A DNA stretch of 64,000 nucleotides from Alistipes senegalensis JC50 (lineage in GTDB: Bacteria; Bacteroidota; Bacteroidia; Bacteroidales; Rikenellaceae), in contig NZ_CP102252.1 of NCBI RefSeq assembly GCF_025145645.1, positions 2,356,001 to 2,420,000 of the forward strand. Reading direction: 5' to 3'. Below the pieces are notes generated by a model, which saw only the letters and a program-made list of their open reading frames with translations, ran no database searches and had not been told where the DNA came from. Position numbers and translations under genes: made by a program. How positions within the stretch are numbered: the stretch's first letter is position 1; every line of letters begins with the position of its first letter. Of the stretch, positions 16,606-24,834 are shown piece by piece.

Positions 16606-18915
16606 ATGAAACGACATATCCTGTCGGTACTCCTCGTCGTGTGCCTGACTGTTTCCGGCGTGCTGGGCGCCGAGGCCCCGCGCAAAGGCACGGATGCCAA
16701 CCTTTACGGTCATGTGGTGGACCGTGAAACTCACGAACATATTCCCTATGCCTCGATAGCCGTCGTCGGCACGGCCTTCGGTACGACGACCGACGCCTCG
16801 GGGCACTATTTTCTGAAAAACCTCCCCGAAGGGGAGCTGACGCTCGAAGTCCGCGCCCTGGGCTACGCCCCGAAAAGGACCTCCGTCGCGCTGAAGCGCG
16901 GCGAGACGCTGGAACTGAATTTCGAGGTGGCGCAGAACGGCATCTCGATGGACGAGGTGGTCGTGTCGGCGAGCCGTTCGGCGACGCTGCGGCGCGAGGC
17001 CCCGGCGCTGGTGAGCGTGCTCGACTCCAAGTTGTTCGAGCGGACCAATGCCGCGTGTCTGGCGCAGGGCCTTTCGTTCCAGCCCGGCGTGCGGGTCGAG
17101 GACGACTGCCAGAACTGCGGCTTCATGCAGGTGCGCATCAACGGCCTCGACGGCCACTATTCGCAGATTCTGGTCGATTCGCATCCCGTCTTTTCGGCCC
17201 TGACGGGTGTCTACGGGCTGGAACAGATTCCGGCCAACATGATCGAGCGGGTCGAGGTGCTGCGCGGCGGCGGCTCGGCGCTTTTCGGTTCGTCGGCCAT
17301 CGGCGGCACGATCAACATCATCACCCGGGAACCGTCGCGCAGTTCGGCCCAGCTGTCGCACACGCTGACTTCGCTCGGCGGCAGCAACTCCTATGACAAT
17401 GCGACGATGCTCAACGCCTCGATCGTCTCCGAGAGCGGCCGTGCGGGCATCAGCGTCTTCGGTCAGAGCCGCCACCGCTCGGGCTACGACCACGACGGCG
17501 ACGGTTTCACCGAACTGCCCGTCATCAACAGCCAGTCGGTCGGCATGCGCTCGTTTTTCCGCACGGGGGCTTATTCGCGCATCACGGCGCAGTATCACCA
17601 TATCGACGAATACCGCCGGGGCGGCGACCTGCTGGACCTGCCTCCGCACGAAGCCTTCGTCGCCGAGCAGACCGACCATGCGATCGACGGCGGAAGCCTT
17701 TCGTTCGACATCTCATCGGCCGACCGCAGCAACCGCTTCAATGCCTACGCCTCGTTCCAGAACACGGCCCGCAAGAGTTATTACGGCAGCAAACAGGACC
17801 TCGACGCCTACGGCACGACGCACGACCTAACCGCGGCGGCCGGCGTGCAGTATGTCCATGCCTTCCGCAAGCTGCTGTTCATGCCCTCGGAGCTGACCTT
17901 AGGGGCCGAATACAGTTTCGACGAACTCGAGGACCGTTCAATCGGCTACGCTATCGACACCGACCAGACGGTGCATATCGTGGGCGGATACTTGCAGAAC
18001 GAGTGGAAGATCAAAAAATGGTCGCTGCTGATCGGCGGCCGCCTTGATAAGCACAACCTCGTGGATCACGTGATTTTCAGCCCCCGGGCCAACATCCGTT
18101 TCAACCCTTCGGAGTCGGTGAACCTGCGGGTGAGCTACGCCGGAGGCTACCGCGCTCCGCAGGCTTTCGACGAGGACATGCACATCGCCATCGTGGGCGG
18201 CAAGCGGGTCCGCATCCGTCTCGCCGACGATCTGAAAGAGGAGCGCTCGCACAGCGTGAGCCTTTCGGCCGATCTTTACCACACGTTCGGAAGCGTGCAG
18301 GCCAATCTGCTCGTCGAGGGATTCTATACCAAACTGGTGGATGTGTTCGCCCTGCGGGACATCGAGGACACGGCCGACGGCGGCAAGATCAAGGAGCGTT
18401 ACAACGGTTCGGGCGCCACGGTGCGCGGACTGAACGCCGAGGGCCGGGCGGCCTTCACCCGCTGGTTCGAACTCCAGGCGGGAATGACGTGGCAGCGGAG
18501 CCGCTACTCTGAACCCGAGCAGTGGAGCGAGGATGCGGAGGTGCCGCCCGTGCGCCGGATGTTCCGCACGCCCGATCTCTACGGCTATTTCACCGCGTCG
18601 TTCAAGCCGCTGCGCCGCTTCACGGCCGATGTGACCGGAACCTGCACGGGGGAGATGCTCGTGCAGCACATGGCCGGATCGGGGGTGGACCGGGACGTGG
18701 CGGTCACCACGCCGGCGTTCTGCGACGTGAACCTGCGGCTGGCCTATGATCTGCGTATCTATAAGGAGATCACGCTCCAGTTCTACGGCGGCGTGCAGAA
18801 CCTCTTCGACGCCTATCAGAAGGATTTCGACCGGGGCGCCGAACGCGATTCGGGTTATGTCTACGGGCCTTCGCTGCCCCGCAGCTGGTTCGTCGGTGCG
18901 AAAATCAGCTTCTGA
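16606..18915 (+). CDS. TonB-dependent outer-membrane receptor with carboxypeptidase-like N-domain
   Basis: Outer-membrane active transporter powered by TonB-ExbBD. The 769 residues contain a signal peptide (1-22), a CarboxypepD_reg-like domain (about 32-115: LYGHVVDRETHEHIPYASIAVVG), a plug (about 125-240) with ERVEVLRGGGSALFGSSAIGGTINI, and a barrel ending in WFVGAKISF. The plug has an unusual Cys pair, DDCQNCGFMQVRINGLDGHYSQ, in place of the usual plug loop. Substrate unknown; the layout is closer to the cobalamin/iron-type receptors than to SusC. No SusD partner follows. Confidence 0.93.
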   Translation: MKRHILSVLLVVCLTVSGVLGAEAPRKGTDANLYGHVVDRETHEHIPYASIAVVGTAFGTTTDASGHYFLKNLPEGELTLEVRALGYAPKRTSVALKRGETLELNFEVAQNGISMDEVVVSASRSATLRREAPALVSVLDSKLFERTNAACLAQGLSFQPGVRVEDDCQNCGFMQVRINGLDGHYSQILVDSHPVFSALTGVYGLEQIPANMIERVEVLRGGGSALFGSSAIGGTINIITREPSRSSAQLSHTLTSLGGSNSYDNATMLNASIVSESGRAGISVFGQSRHRSGYDHDGDGFTELPVINSQSVGMRSFFRTGAYSRITAQYHHIDEYRRGGDLLDLPPHEAFVAEQTDHAIDGGSLSFDISSADRSNRFNAYASFQNTARKSYYGSKQDLDAYGTTHDLTAAAGVQYVHAFRKLLFMPSELTLGAEYSFDELEDRSIGYAIDTDQTVHIVGGYLQNEWKIKKWSLLIGGRLDKHNLVDHVIFSPRANIRFNPSESVNLRVSYAGGYRAPQAFDEDMHIAIVGGKRVRIRLADDLKEERSHSVSLSADLYHTFGSVQANLLVEGFYTKLVDVFALRDIEDTADGGKIKERYNGSGATVRGLNAEGRAAFTRWFELQAGMTWQRSRYSEPEQWSEDAEVPPVRRMFRTPDLYGYFTASFKPLRRFTADVTGTCTGEMLVQHMAGSGVDRDVAVTTPAFCDVNLRLAYDLRIYKEITLQFYGGVQNLFDAYQKDFDRGAERDSGYVYGPSLPRSWFVGAKISF

Positions 18916-18932
18916 TCCGGCCGCCGGACACG

Positions 18933-18968
18933 AAAAAGCCGCTCTCCGATCGGAGAGCGGCTTTTTTT
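18933..18968. terminator. Bidirectional terminator between the TonB receptor and mdh
   Basis: The 24-base palindrome 18938-18961 (GCCGCTCTCCGAT and complement) is flanked by five A residues on the left and seven T residues on the right, so it can terminate both the plus-strand receptor and the minus-strand mdh transcripts. Confidence 0.93.
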
Positions 18969-19024
18969 GCAGGATATGACGGGGTGTTCGGGCGTGTTTC
19001 GCAGGACGGCTGTCCGCTCGCCTG

Positions 19025-19033
19025 CCCCCCCCC
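19025..19033. repeat. Nine-C homopolymer, intergenic
   Basis: Nine C residues preceded by CCTG lie 12 bases downstream of the mdh stop. The same CCTG plus nine C string occurs at 38901-38913. Confidence 0.7.
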
Positions 19034-19045
19034 TCTCTCGGCGGC

Positions 19046-19987
19046 TTAGAGCGCCTTGATCTCGTGCAGGATGTTGTTCGTCTTGCGGACGGCCTCGGCC
19101 GAAGCGGCGAACTTCTCGGCCTCCTCTTTCGTGAGGTCGATCTTCACGATCTTCTCGATGCCCTTGCGGCCGATGATCGCCGGAACGCCGATGCAGATGT
19201 CCTTCTGGCCGTACTCGCCGTCGAGGTAGCAGCAGCAGGGAACCAGCTTCTTCTGGTCGTGGAGGATCGCCTCGACCATCATCGAAGCGGCGGCTCCCGG
19301 AGCATACCAGGCCGACGTGCCGATGAGTTTGGTGAGGGTCGCGCCGCCGACCATCGTGTTGGCGACGGCCTCTTCGAGCTTCTTCTTCGAAGCGAACTGC
19401 GAGACGGGAACGCCGTTGACCGTGGCTTTCGACACGAGGGGAATCATCGTCGTGTCGCCGTGGCCGCCGATGACCATGCCGTCAACGTTGTTGATGTTGG
19501 CTCCGGTGGCTTTGGCCAGGTAGCATTTGAAGCGCGACGAGTCGAGTGCGCCGCCCATGCCGATGATGCGGTTCTTCGGCAGTCCCGAGGCTTTCAGGGC
19601 CAGGTAGGTCAGCGTGTCCATCGGGTTGGCGACCACGATGATGATGGCGCGGGGCGAGTATTTTATGACGTTCTCGATCACACCCTTCATGATGCCGGCG
19701 TTGGTGCCGATCAGCTCTTCGCGGGTCATGCCCGGCTTGCGGGGGATGCCCGAGGTGATGACCACGACATCCGAATTGGCGGTCTTCTTATAATCGTTGG
19801 TCGCTCCTACGAGCTTCGTGTCGAAATCCATCAGCGTCGAGCACTGGTACATGTCCAGCATCTTGCCCTCCGAGAGGCCCTCCTTGATGTCGATGAGGAC
19901 CACTTCGCTCGCCACTTCGCGGCAAGCCATCACGTTCGCACAGGTGGCGCCCACGGCGCCTGCGCCTACGACGGTAACTTTTGACAT
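19046..19987 (-). CDS. mdh: Malate dehydrogenase
   Basis: NAD-dependent malate/oxaloacetate interconversion, part of the reductive route to fumarate and succinate/propionate in this phylum. The 313-residue protein has the Rossmann motif GAGAVGATCAN (8-18), the substrate arginines in SGIPRKPGMTREELIG, the catalytic histidine in VIGGHGDTTMIPL, and NPMDTLTYLALK. It belongs to the LDH-like malate dehydrogenase group. The gap to gcvH (19988-20201) holds a copy of the dispersed repeat. Confidence 0.97.
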   Translation of the reverse strand: MSKVTVVGAGAVGATCANVMACREVASEVVLIDIKEGLSEGKMLDMYQCSTLMDFDTKLVGATNDYKKTANSDVVVITSGIPRKPGMTREELIGTNAGIMKGVIENVIKYSPRAIIIVVANPMDTLTYLALKASGLPKNRIIGMGGALDSSRFKCYLAKATGANINNVDGMVIGGHGDTTMIPLVSKATVNGVPVSQFASKKKLEEAVANTMVGGATLTKLIGTSAWYAPGAAASMMVEAILHDQKKLVPCCCYLDGEYGQKDICIGVPAIIGRKGIEKIVKIDLTKEEAEKFAASAEAVRKTNNILHEIKAL

Positions 19988-20043
19988 AACGGTAAGTATT
20001 TTGTGTTAATTGTTCGTTTCGGTTCTCTCGGGCCGGCTCCATT

Positions 20044-20106
20044 CGCGGCGTTCCGCCGCGTTTACAAGTCTGACCCTCCTAAATCCCCTCCTCGTGAGGG
20101 GACTTT
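20044..20106 (-). repeat. Palindromic intergenic repeat, copy A
   Basis: Read on the minus strand: a C/G hairpin (CCCCTC..GAGGGG), a spacer close to GGGTCAGACTTGTAAACG, and a second hairpin CGCGGCG/CGCCGCG. It matches the copies at 22321, 24707, 53149 and 54015 in order and spacing. It lies in the gap between gcvH and mdh. Confidence 0.8.
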
Positions 20107-20201
20107 ATCCGAAGGCTTTGAGGGAAACTTGTCGGGCGTGAACTATCCGAAAGTATAATTCAGTTTCGCTCGTCGCTCCTAAAGCCTGCTTCTTAAGCGC
20201 T

Positions 20202-20579
20202 TTAGCCGATCAGCTTTTCGTAGTCGGCGGGGCTCAGCAGCGCGTCGTAGTCGGCCGGGTTCGACATCTTGACCTTGACGAGCCAGCCTTCGCCGTAGGC
20301 GTCCTTGTTGACGATGGAGGGGTCGGCGTCCACGGCGTCGTTGAACTCCACGATTTCGCCGCCCACGGGCAGGAAAGCGTCGCTCACGGTCTTCACGGCC
20401 TCGATCGAGCCGAACACCTCGCCGGCGGCGAGCGTTTCGCCCACGGTCGGGACATCGACGAATACGATGTCTCCCAGTTGGCTTTGCGCGAAGTCGGTGA
20501 TGCCGATGACGGCCGTGTCACCCTCGATACGGCACCACTCGTGGTCGTTCGAGTATTTCAGATTTGCAGGTACGTTCAT
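20202..20579 (-). CDS. gcvH: Glycine cleavage system H protein
   Basis: Lipoyl carrier of the glycine cleavage system. The 125 residues have the family core VGITDFAQSQLGDIVFVDVPTVGE and the lipoyl-lysine site in FGSIEAVKTVSDAFLPVGGE. I chose the ATG at 20579 (MNVPANLKYSNDHEW); an upstream in-frame ATG at 20624 lies within the promoter. The other gcv genes are not in the window. Downstream, GCGCTTAAGAAGC at its 3' end resembles the hairpin after ureF. Confidence 0.96.
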   Translation of the reverse strand: MNVPANLKYSNDHEWCRIEGDTAVIGITDFAQSQLGDIVFVDVPTVGETLAAGEVFGSIEAVKTVSDAFLPVGGEIVEFNDAVDADPSIVNKDAYGEGWLVKVKMSNPADYDALLSPADYEKLIG

Positions 20580-20621
20580 GTTATTCTTAATGTTTGATTT
20601 GAAATTGGCTGTTTTACGATG

Positions 20622-20651
20622 CAAATATAACTGTTATTTCTGTAACAGCAA
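20622..20651 (-). promoter_or_regulatory. Bacteroidetes promoter for gcvH
   Basis: On the minus strand TTG (20651-20649), 19 bases, TATATTTG (20629-20622), an exact fit to the phylum consensus, about 45 bases upstream of the gcvH ATG. Confidence 0.85.
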
Positions 20652-20660
20652 GGATTTGTG

Positions 20661-21383
20661 TCAGGAATTTATCACGAATTCCACCTCTTTGAACAGGTAT
20701 TCCCGCAGCAGGCCGTCGTCATGGCGCAGCAGCAGTTCTCCTGAGGGGCGGACGCCCTCGATCACGGCCCCGAACGGCGTGCCGTCGGGGAGGCGGAACG
20801 TGCGGCGCCGGCCCAGTCCGTACATGCGTTCGCGGTAGTCGCGCTGCAAGGCTTCGGCGGCGCCCTCTTCGAGTTGCGCGTAGCGGGCTTCGAGCCGTTC
20901 GCGGAAGGTTTCGAGCACTTCGCGGCGGTCGAACCTGCGGCCCGCGGCGGCGGCCATCGACACGGGGTTCGGAAGCGCCGGGTCGAATTGCGTCTGGTTG
21001 ACGTTGATGCCGATTCCGACGACCGTGCGGTCGAGCGTCGGCCCCGAGTAGCTGTGCTCGATCAGGATGCCGACCAGCTTCCGGTCGCCGGCGTAGATGT
21101 CGTTGGTCCACTTGATGCGGGTCTCGATGCCTGCCTGCGCGAAGGTGTCCGTGAGCGCCAGCGCCACGGCCTCCGACAGCAGGAACTGCTCGCCGACGGG
21201 CAGGAACCGGGGGCAGAGCACCACCGAGAAGGTGAGGTTCTCGCCCTCGGCGCTCGTCCACGTATGTCCCCGCTGGCCGCGCCCGGCGGTTTGCCGTTCG
21301 GCCCATACGATGTCGCCGTGGCGGTATTTCGCGTCGCGGGCGTCGTCGTTCGTGGAGGTGGTCTCTTCGATGCGGTAGATCAT
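20661..21383 (-). CDS. birA: Biotin--protein ligase BirA (no DNA-binding domain)
   Basis: Attaches biotin to carboxylase carrier domains. The 240-residue protein has ETTSTNDDARDA, the nucleotide loop TAGRGQRGHTW, KWTNDIYAGDRKLVGILIE, and a small C-terminal domain. No N-terminal helix-turn-helix is present, so it is a monofunctional enzyme and not a repressor. The ATG at 21383 is 2 bases after the dapD stop, so dapD-birA is an operon. Confidence 0.95.
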   Translation of the reverse strand: MIYRIEETTSTNDDARDAKYRHGDIVWAERQTAGRGQRGHTWTSAEGENLTFSVVLCPRFLPVGEQFLLSEAVALALTDTFAQAGIETRIKWTNDIYAGDRKLVGILIEHSYSGPTLDRTVVGIGINVNQTQFDPALPNPVSMAAAAGRRFDRREVLETFRERLEARYAQLEEGAAEALQRDYRERMYGLGRRRTFRLPDGTPFGAVIEGVRPSGELLLRHDDGLLREYLFKEVEFVINS

Positions 21384-21385
21384 GC

Positions 21386-22213
21386 CTATACCGATACGCC
21401 GAAGTCGCGCAGGGCGTTGTTGAGCGATGTTTTCTTGTCGGTGGACTCCTTGCGCTGTCCGATGATCAGCGCGCAGGTGACGCTGTATTCGCCCGCCGGG
21501 AACTGTTTGCGGTAACTGCCCGGGACGACCACCGAGCGGGGCGGCACATAGCCTTTGTAGGTGACGGGCTCGGGTCCCGTAACGTCGATGATGTGCGTCG
21601 AGCCGGTGATGACGGTGTTCGAGCCCAGCACGGCTTCGCGGCAGACGTGCGCCCCCTCGACCACGATGCAGCGCGAGCCGATGAAGCAGTTGTCCTCGAT
21701 GATGACCGGTGCGGCCTGCACGGGTTCCAGCACGCCGCCGATGCCCACGCCTCCCGAGAGGTGGACGTGCTTGCCGATCTGGGCGCACGAACCGACCGTG
21801 GCCCACGTGTCCACCATCGTGCCGGTATCGACGTAGGCGCCGATGTTCACGTACGAGGGCATCAGGATCGCCCCCGGGGCGATGTAGGCTCCGTAGCGCG
21901 CCACGGCGTGAGGCACGACGCGCACGCCCAGCTCTTCGTAGCCGTGTTTGAGCTCCATCTTGTCGTACCACTCCAGCTCCCCGGCCTTCATCTTGCGCAT
22001 GGGCTGGATCGGGAAGTAGAGGATCACGGCCTTCTTGACCCATTCGTTGACCTGCCATTCGCTCGCGTCCGGGGCGACGGGCTCCGCCGTGCGGAGCTGC
22101 CCCTTGTCCACCAGTTCCACGACCTGCCGCACGGCCTGCTGCACGGCGGGGTCCTGAAGCAGTGCGCGGTCTTCCCACGCCTGCTCGATTATCGTTTTGA
22201 GTTCGTTGTACAT
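21386..22213 (-). CDS. dapD: 2,3,4,5-tetrahydropyridine-2,6-dicarboxylate N-succinyltransferase
   Basis: Succinyl-transfer step of the lysine/diaminopimelate pathway. The 275-residue protein has a helical N-domain and a left-handed beta-helix of hexapeptide repeats (YIAPGAILMPSYVNIGAYVDTGTMVDTWATVGSCAQIG, in part), with the conserved GGVLEP segment. Start MYNELKTIIEQAWEDR at 22213; a longer in-frame extension reaches into the upstream repeat and is unlikely. Partners lysC and asd are elsewhere in this window. Confidence 0.95.
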   Translation of the reverse strand: MYNELKTIIEQAWEDRALLQDPAVQQAVRQVVELVDKGQLRTAEPVAPDASEWQVNEWVKKAVILYFPIQPMRKMKAGELEWYDKMELKHGYEELGVRVVPHAVARYGAYIAPGAILMPSYVNIGAYVDTGTMVDTWATVGSCAQIGKHVHLSGGVGIGGVLEPVQAAPVIIEDNCFIGSRCIVVEGAHVCREAVLGSNTVITGSTHIIDVTGPEPVTYKGYVPPRSVVVPGSYRKQFPAGEYSVTCALIIGQRKESTDKKTSLNNALRDFGVSV

Positions 22214-22320
22214 AGTCCGTTGTTTTTCGCAGGCCGAAGTTACTGAAAATATCGGATAACTCGGCCATCGGGTCTGAAAAATATGAGTCGCCGGCCCGGA
22301 AGGGGATTCGGGCTGAACGT

Positions 22321-22383
22321 AAGCCCCCGCCTGGGGCGGGGATTTGGGGGTGGGTCGGATCTGCGAACGCAGCGAAGCCGCGA
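22321..22383 (+). repeat. Palindromic intergenic repeat, copy B
   Basis: AAGCCCCCGCCTGGGGCGGG opens the copy, followed by a TTTGGGGGTGGGTCGGAT spacer and an imperfect second hairpin (CGCAGCGAAGCCGCG). It lies between divergent dapD and the prolyl oligopeptidase gene. The rest of 22214-22498 holds no gene. Confidence 0.8.
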
Positions 22384-22498
22384 ATGTATGGCCGTAAACG
22401 AAAAAATGCGGGCAATGCACTTACAATGAGTCGGGAAAGTGCGTTGTTTTCTGTTTTTTTCCTAACTTTGTCCCGATCATTACCCAAACGGTTCTATT

Positions 22499-24634
22499 AT
22501 GACGAGTTTTTTCTACAAAGCCGCCGTCCTGCTCGGTGCAGCGGCGGTGGCGGCAAGTTGCAGCGACATGAAACAGATCAAACACCTGCCTTACCCCGAA
22601 ACCGAGCGCGGCGACGTGGTGGACAACTATTTCGGTACCGAGGTTCCCGATCCCTACCGGTGGCTCGAAGACGACAATTCCGAAGCGACGGCCGCCTGGG
22701 TCGCCGCCGAGAACGCCGTGACCCAGGACTATCTCTCGCAGATTCCGTTCCGCGGGGCGATCCGCGAGCGGCTGACCGAGTTGTGGAACTATCCCAAGGA
22801 GGGGGCTCCCGCGAAGCACGGCGACTGGTGGTACTATACCTATAACGACGGCTTGCAGAACCAGGCGGTGATCTGGCGCACGAAGGAGCCGGGCACCCCG
22901 GGCGAGGTGTTCCTCGACCCCAACACGCTCTCCGACGACGGAACGGTGGCGCTGGCCGCCATGTCGTTCTCGAAGGACGGACGCTGGTTCGCCTATTCGG
23001 CCGCCGCGTCGGGTTCCGACTGGGTGGAGATCCGCGTGATGGACACCGCCGACAAGTCGCTCGCCGCCGACAGGATCGAGTGGGTGAAGTTCTCGGGCGC
23101 CCGGTGGGCTCCCGATTCCAAGGGATTCTATTACAGCGCCTACGACGCGCCGAAAAAGAGCGCCTATTCGTCCAAGAATGAATTCCAGAAAGTTTACTAC
23201 CACGAACTGGGTACGCCCCAGTCGGCCGACAAACTCGTCTACGAGGACAAGGCGCACCCGCTGCGCTACTTCTCGGCCGTGCCTTCCGACGACGGCAAGT
23301 GGCTCTTCATCGTGGGTTCCGAGGGTACGTCGGGGAACGAAATTCTTTATAAGAAAGTCTCGGAACCGAAATTCCGCACGTTGCTCCCGGGCTTCGATGC
23401 CGATTACATGCCCGTCGATTGCAAGGACGACGCGCTGTTCTTCGTCACCAACGAGGGCGCCTCGAACTACGCGCTCAAACGCATCGAGCTGAACGCTCCC
23501 GCCAAGGTTGCGACGGTGATTCCCGAAGATGGGAAAAACCTGCTCGAAGGGGTCGGCACGGCCGGCGGCTATCTGTTCGCCTACTACTTGCAGGATGCGC
23601 AGAACCGGGTCCGTCAGTACGACTACGACGGCAAGCTGGTGCGCACGGTCGAGCTGCCCGCCATCGGTACGGTCGGCGGCTTCGGCGGCGAGAGGGAGGA
23701 TACGGAGCTCTACTATACGCTGACCAACTACACGTCGCCCGCGACCGTCTACAAATACGACATCGCCTCGGGGGCATCGACGCTCTACAAGGCCCCGGAG
23801 GTGAAATTCGATCCCTCGCAGTTCACGACCGAGCAGGTGTTCTACACGTCGAAGGACGGTACCCGGGTCCCGATGTTCATCACCTGCCGCAAGGGGCTGA
23901 AACGCGACGGCAAGAATCCCTGCCTGCTCTATGCCTACGGCGGTTTCCAGATCAACATCACCCCCGGATTCACCCCGACGACGATCCTCTTCATCGAGCA
24001 GGGCGGCGTCTACTGCGAAGCCAACCTGCGCGGCGGTTCGGAGTACGGCGAGGCGTGGCACAAGGCCGGCATGCTGGAAAACAAGCAGAACGTCTTCGAC
24101 GACTTCATCGCGGCGGCCGAATACCTCATCGCCGAGAAATACACTTCGTCGGACAAGCTGGCGATCCGCGGCGGTTCGAACGGCGGTCTGCTGGTCGGAG
24201 CCTGCGAGGTGCAGCGTCCGGACCTCTACGCCGTCTGCTTCCCGGCCGTCGGCGTGATGGACATGCTGCGCTACCACAAGTTCACCATCGGCTGGGGCTG
24301 GGCCGTGGAGTACGGTTCGTCGGACAACGAGGAGCAGTTCTCCTATATTTATAAGTACTCCCCGCTGCACAACATCAAGGAGGGGACGAAATATCCCGCG
24401 ACGCTGGTGACCACCGCCGACCACGACGACCGCGTCGTGCCGGCCCATTCGTTCAAGTTCGCGGCCGCGATGCAGCACGCCCAGGCGGGCGACGCCCCGA
24501 TCCTGATCCGCATCGAGTCGAAGGCGGGCCACGGGGCCGGCAAACCCACCTCGAAGCGCATCGACGAAGCGACGGATCAGTACGCATTCCTGTTCCAGAA
24601 CATCGGAGTGCCCTATAAGGTAATTAAGAATTAA
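22499..24634 (+). CDS. Prolyl oligopeptidase family serine peptidase (S9A), lipoprotein
   Basis: Cleaves short peptides after proline. The 711 residues start with a lipoprotein-type signal (lipobox near AVAASC). A beta-propeller domain (about 90-420) and a C-terminal alpha/beta hydrolase follow. The catalytic serine is in RGGSNGGLLVG, the aspartate in TTADHDDRVVPAHS and the histidine in SKAGHGAGKPTSK. A -7-like TAACTTTG lies at 22463-22470, but its -33 spacing is only 16, so the promoter is uncertain. The stop codon lies within the AT-rich dispersed repeat. Confidence 0.95.
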   Translation: MTSFFYKAAVLLGAAAVAASCSDMKQIKHLPYPETERGDVVDNYFGTEVPDPYRWLEDDNSEATAAWVAAENAVTQDYLSQIPFRGAIRERLTELWNYPKEGAPAKHGDWWYYTYNDGLQNQAVIWRTKEPGTPGEVFLDPNTLSDDGTVALAAMSFSKDGRWFAYSAAASGSDWVEIRVMDTADKSLAADRIEWVKFSGARWAPDSKGFYYSAYDAPKKSAYSSKNEFQKVYYHELGTPQSADKLVYEDKAHPLRYFSAVPSDDGKWLFIVGSEGTSGNEILYKKVSEPKFRTLLPGFDADYMPVDCKDDALFFVTNEGASNYALKRIELNAPAKVATVIPEDGKNLLEGVGTAGGYLFAYYLQDAQNRVRQYDYDGKLVRTVELPAIGTVGGFGGEREDTELYYTLTNYTSPATVYKYDIASGASTLYKAPEVKFDPSQFTTEQVFYTSKDGTRVPMFITCRKGLKRDGKNPCLLYAYGGFQINITPGFTPTTILFIEQGGVYCEANLRGGSEYGEAWHKAGMLENKQNVFDDFIAAAEYLIAEKYTSSDKLAIRGGSNGGLLVGACEVQRPDLYAVCFPAVGVMDMLRYHKFTIGWGWAVEYGSSDNEEQFSYIYKYSPLHNIKEGTKYPATLVTTADHDDRVVPAHSFKFAAAMQHAQAGDAPILIRIESKAGHGAGKPTSKRIDEATDQYAFLFQNIGVPYKVIKN

Positions 24635-24646
24635 GAATTAAAAATT
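24629..24646. repeat. AT-rich dispersed repeat, copy 2
   Basis: Same 18 bases as at 10869-10886 (AATTAAGAATTAAAAATT), overlapping the stop codon of the prolyl oligopeptidase gene. Confidence 0.6.
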
Positions 24647-24706
24647 GGTTTTTCATTTCGGGACATCCGGTTGTAAATCCAGTCGAAATCCCGGTTGCGT
24701 TGCGAC

Positions 24707-24770
24707 AAGCCCCTCCCACGGGAGGGGTTTGGGGTGGGGGAGATTTGTAAACGCGGCCGATGGCCGCGAG
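24707..24770 (+). repeat. Palindromic intergenic repeat, copy C
   Basis: AAGCCCCTCCCACGGGAGGG, then a GGGGTGGGGGAGATTTGTAA spacer, then hairpin CGCGGCC GAT GGCCGCG. It lies 65 bases ahead of the aspartokinase gene. After it, 24781-24825 shows a loose GTAAG/GTTAG-like pattern and no gene. Confidence 0.8.
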
Positions 24771-24834
24771 AGTACGGCAGTAGATAGCGGTAAGACAGTA
24801 AGGTAAGGTTAGTTAGGTTAAAACGAGAGATAAC

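Noticed and set aside
22421..24532. 703-codon open frame opposite the prolyl oligopeptidase
   Set aside because: Antisense shadow; the plus-strand frame has a complete catalytic triad.
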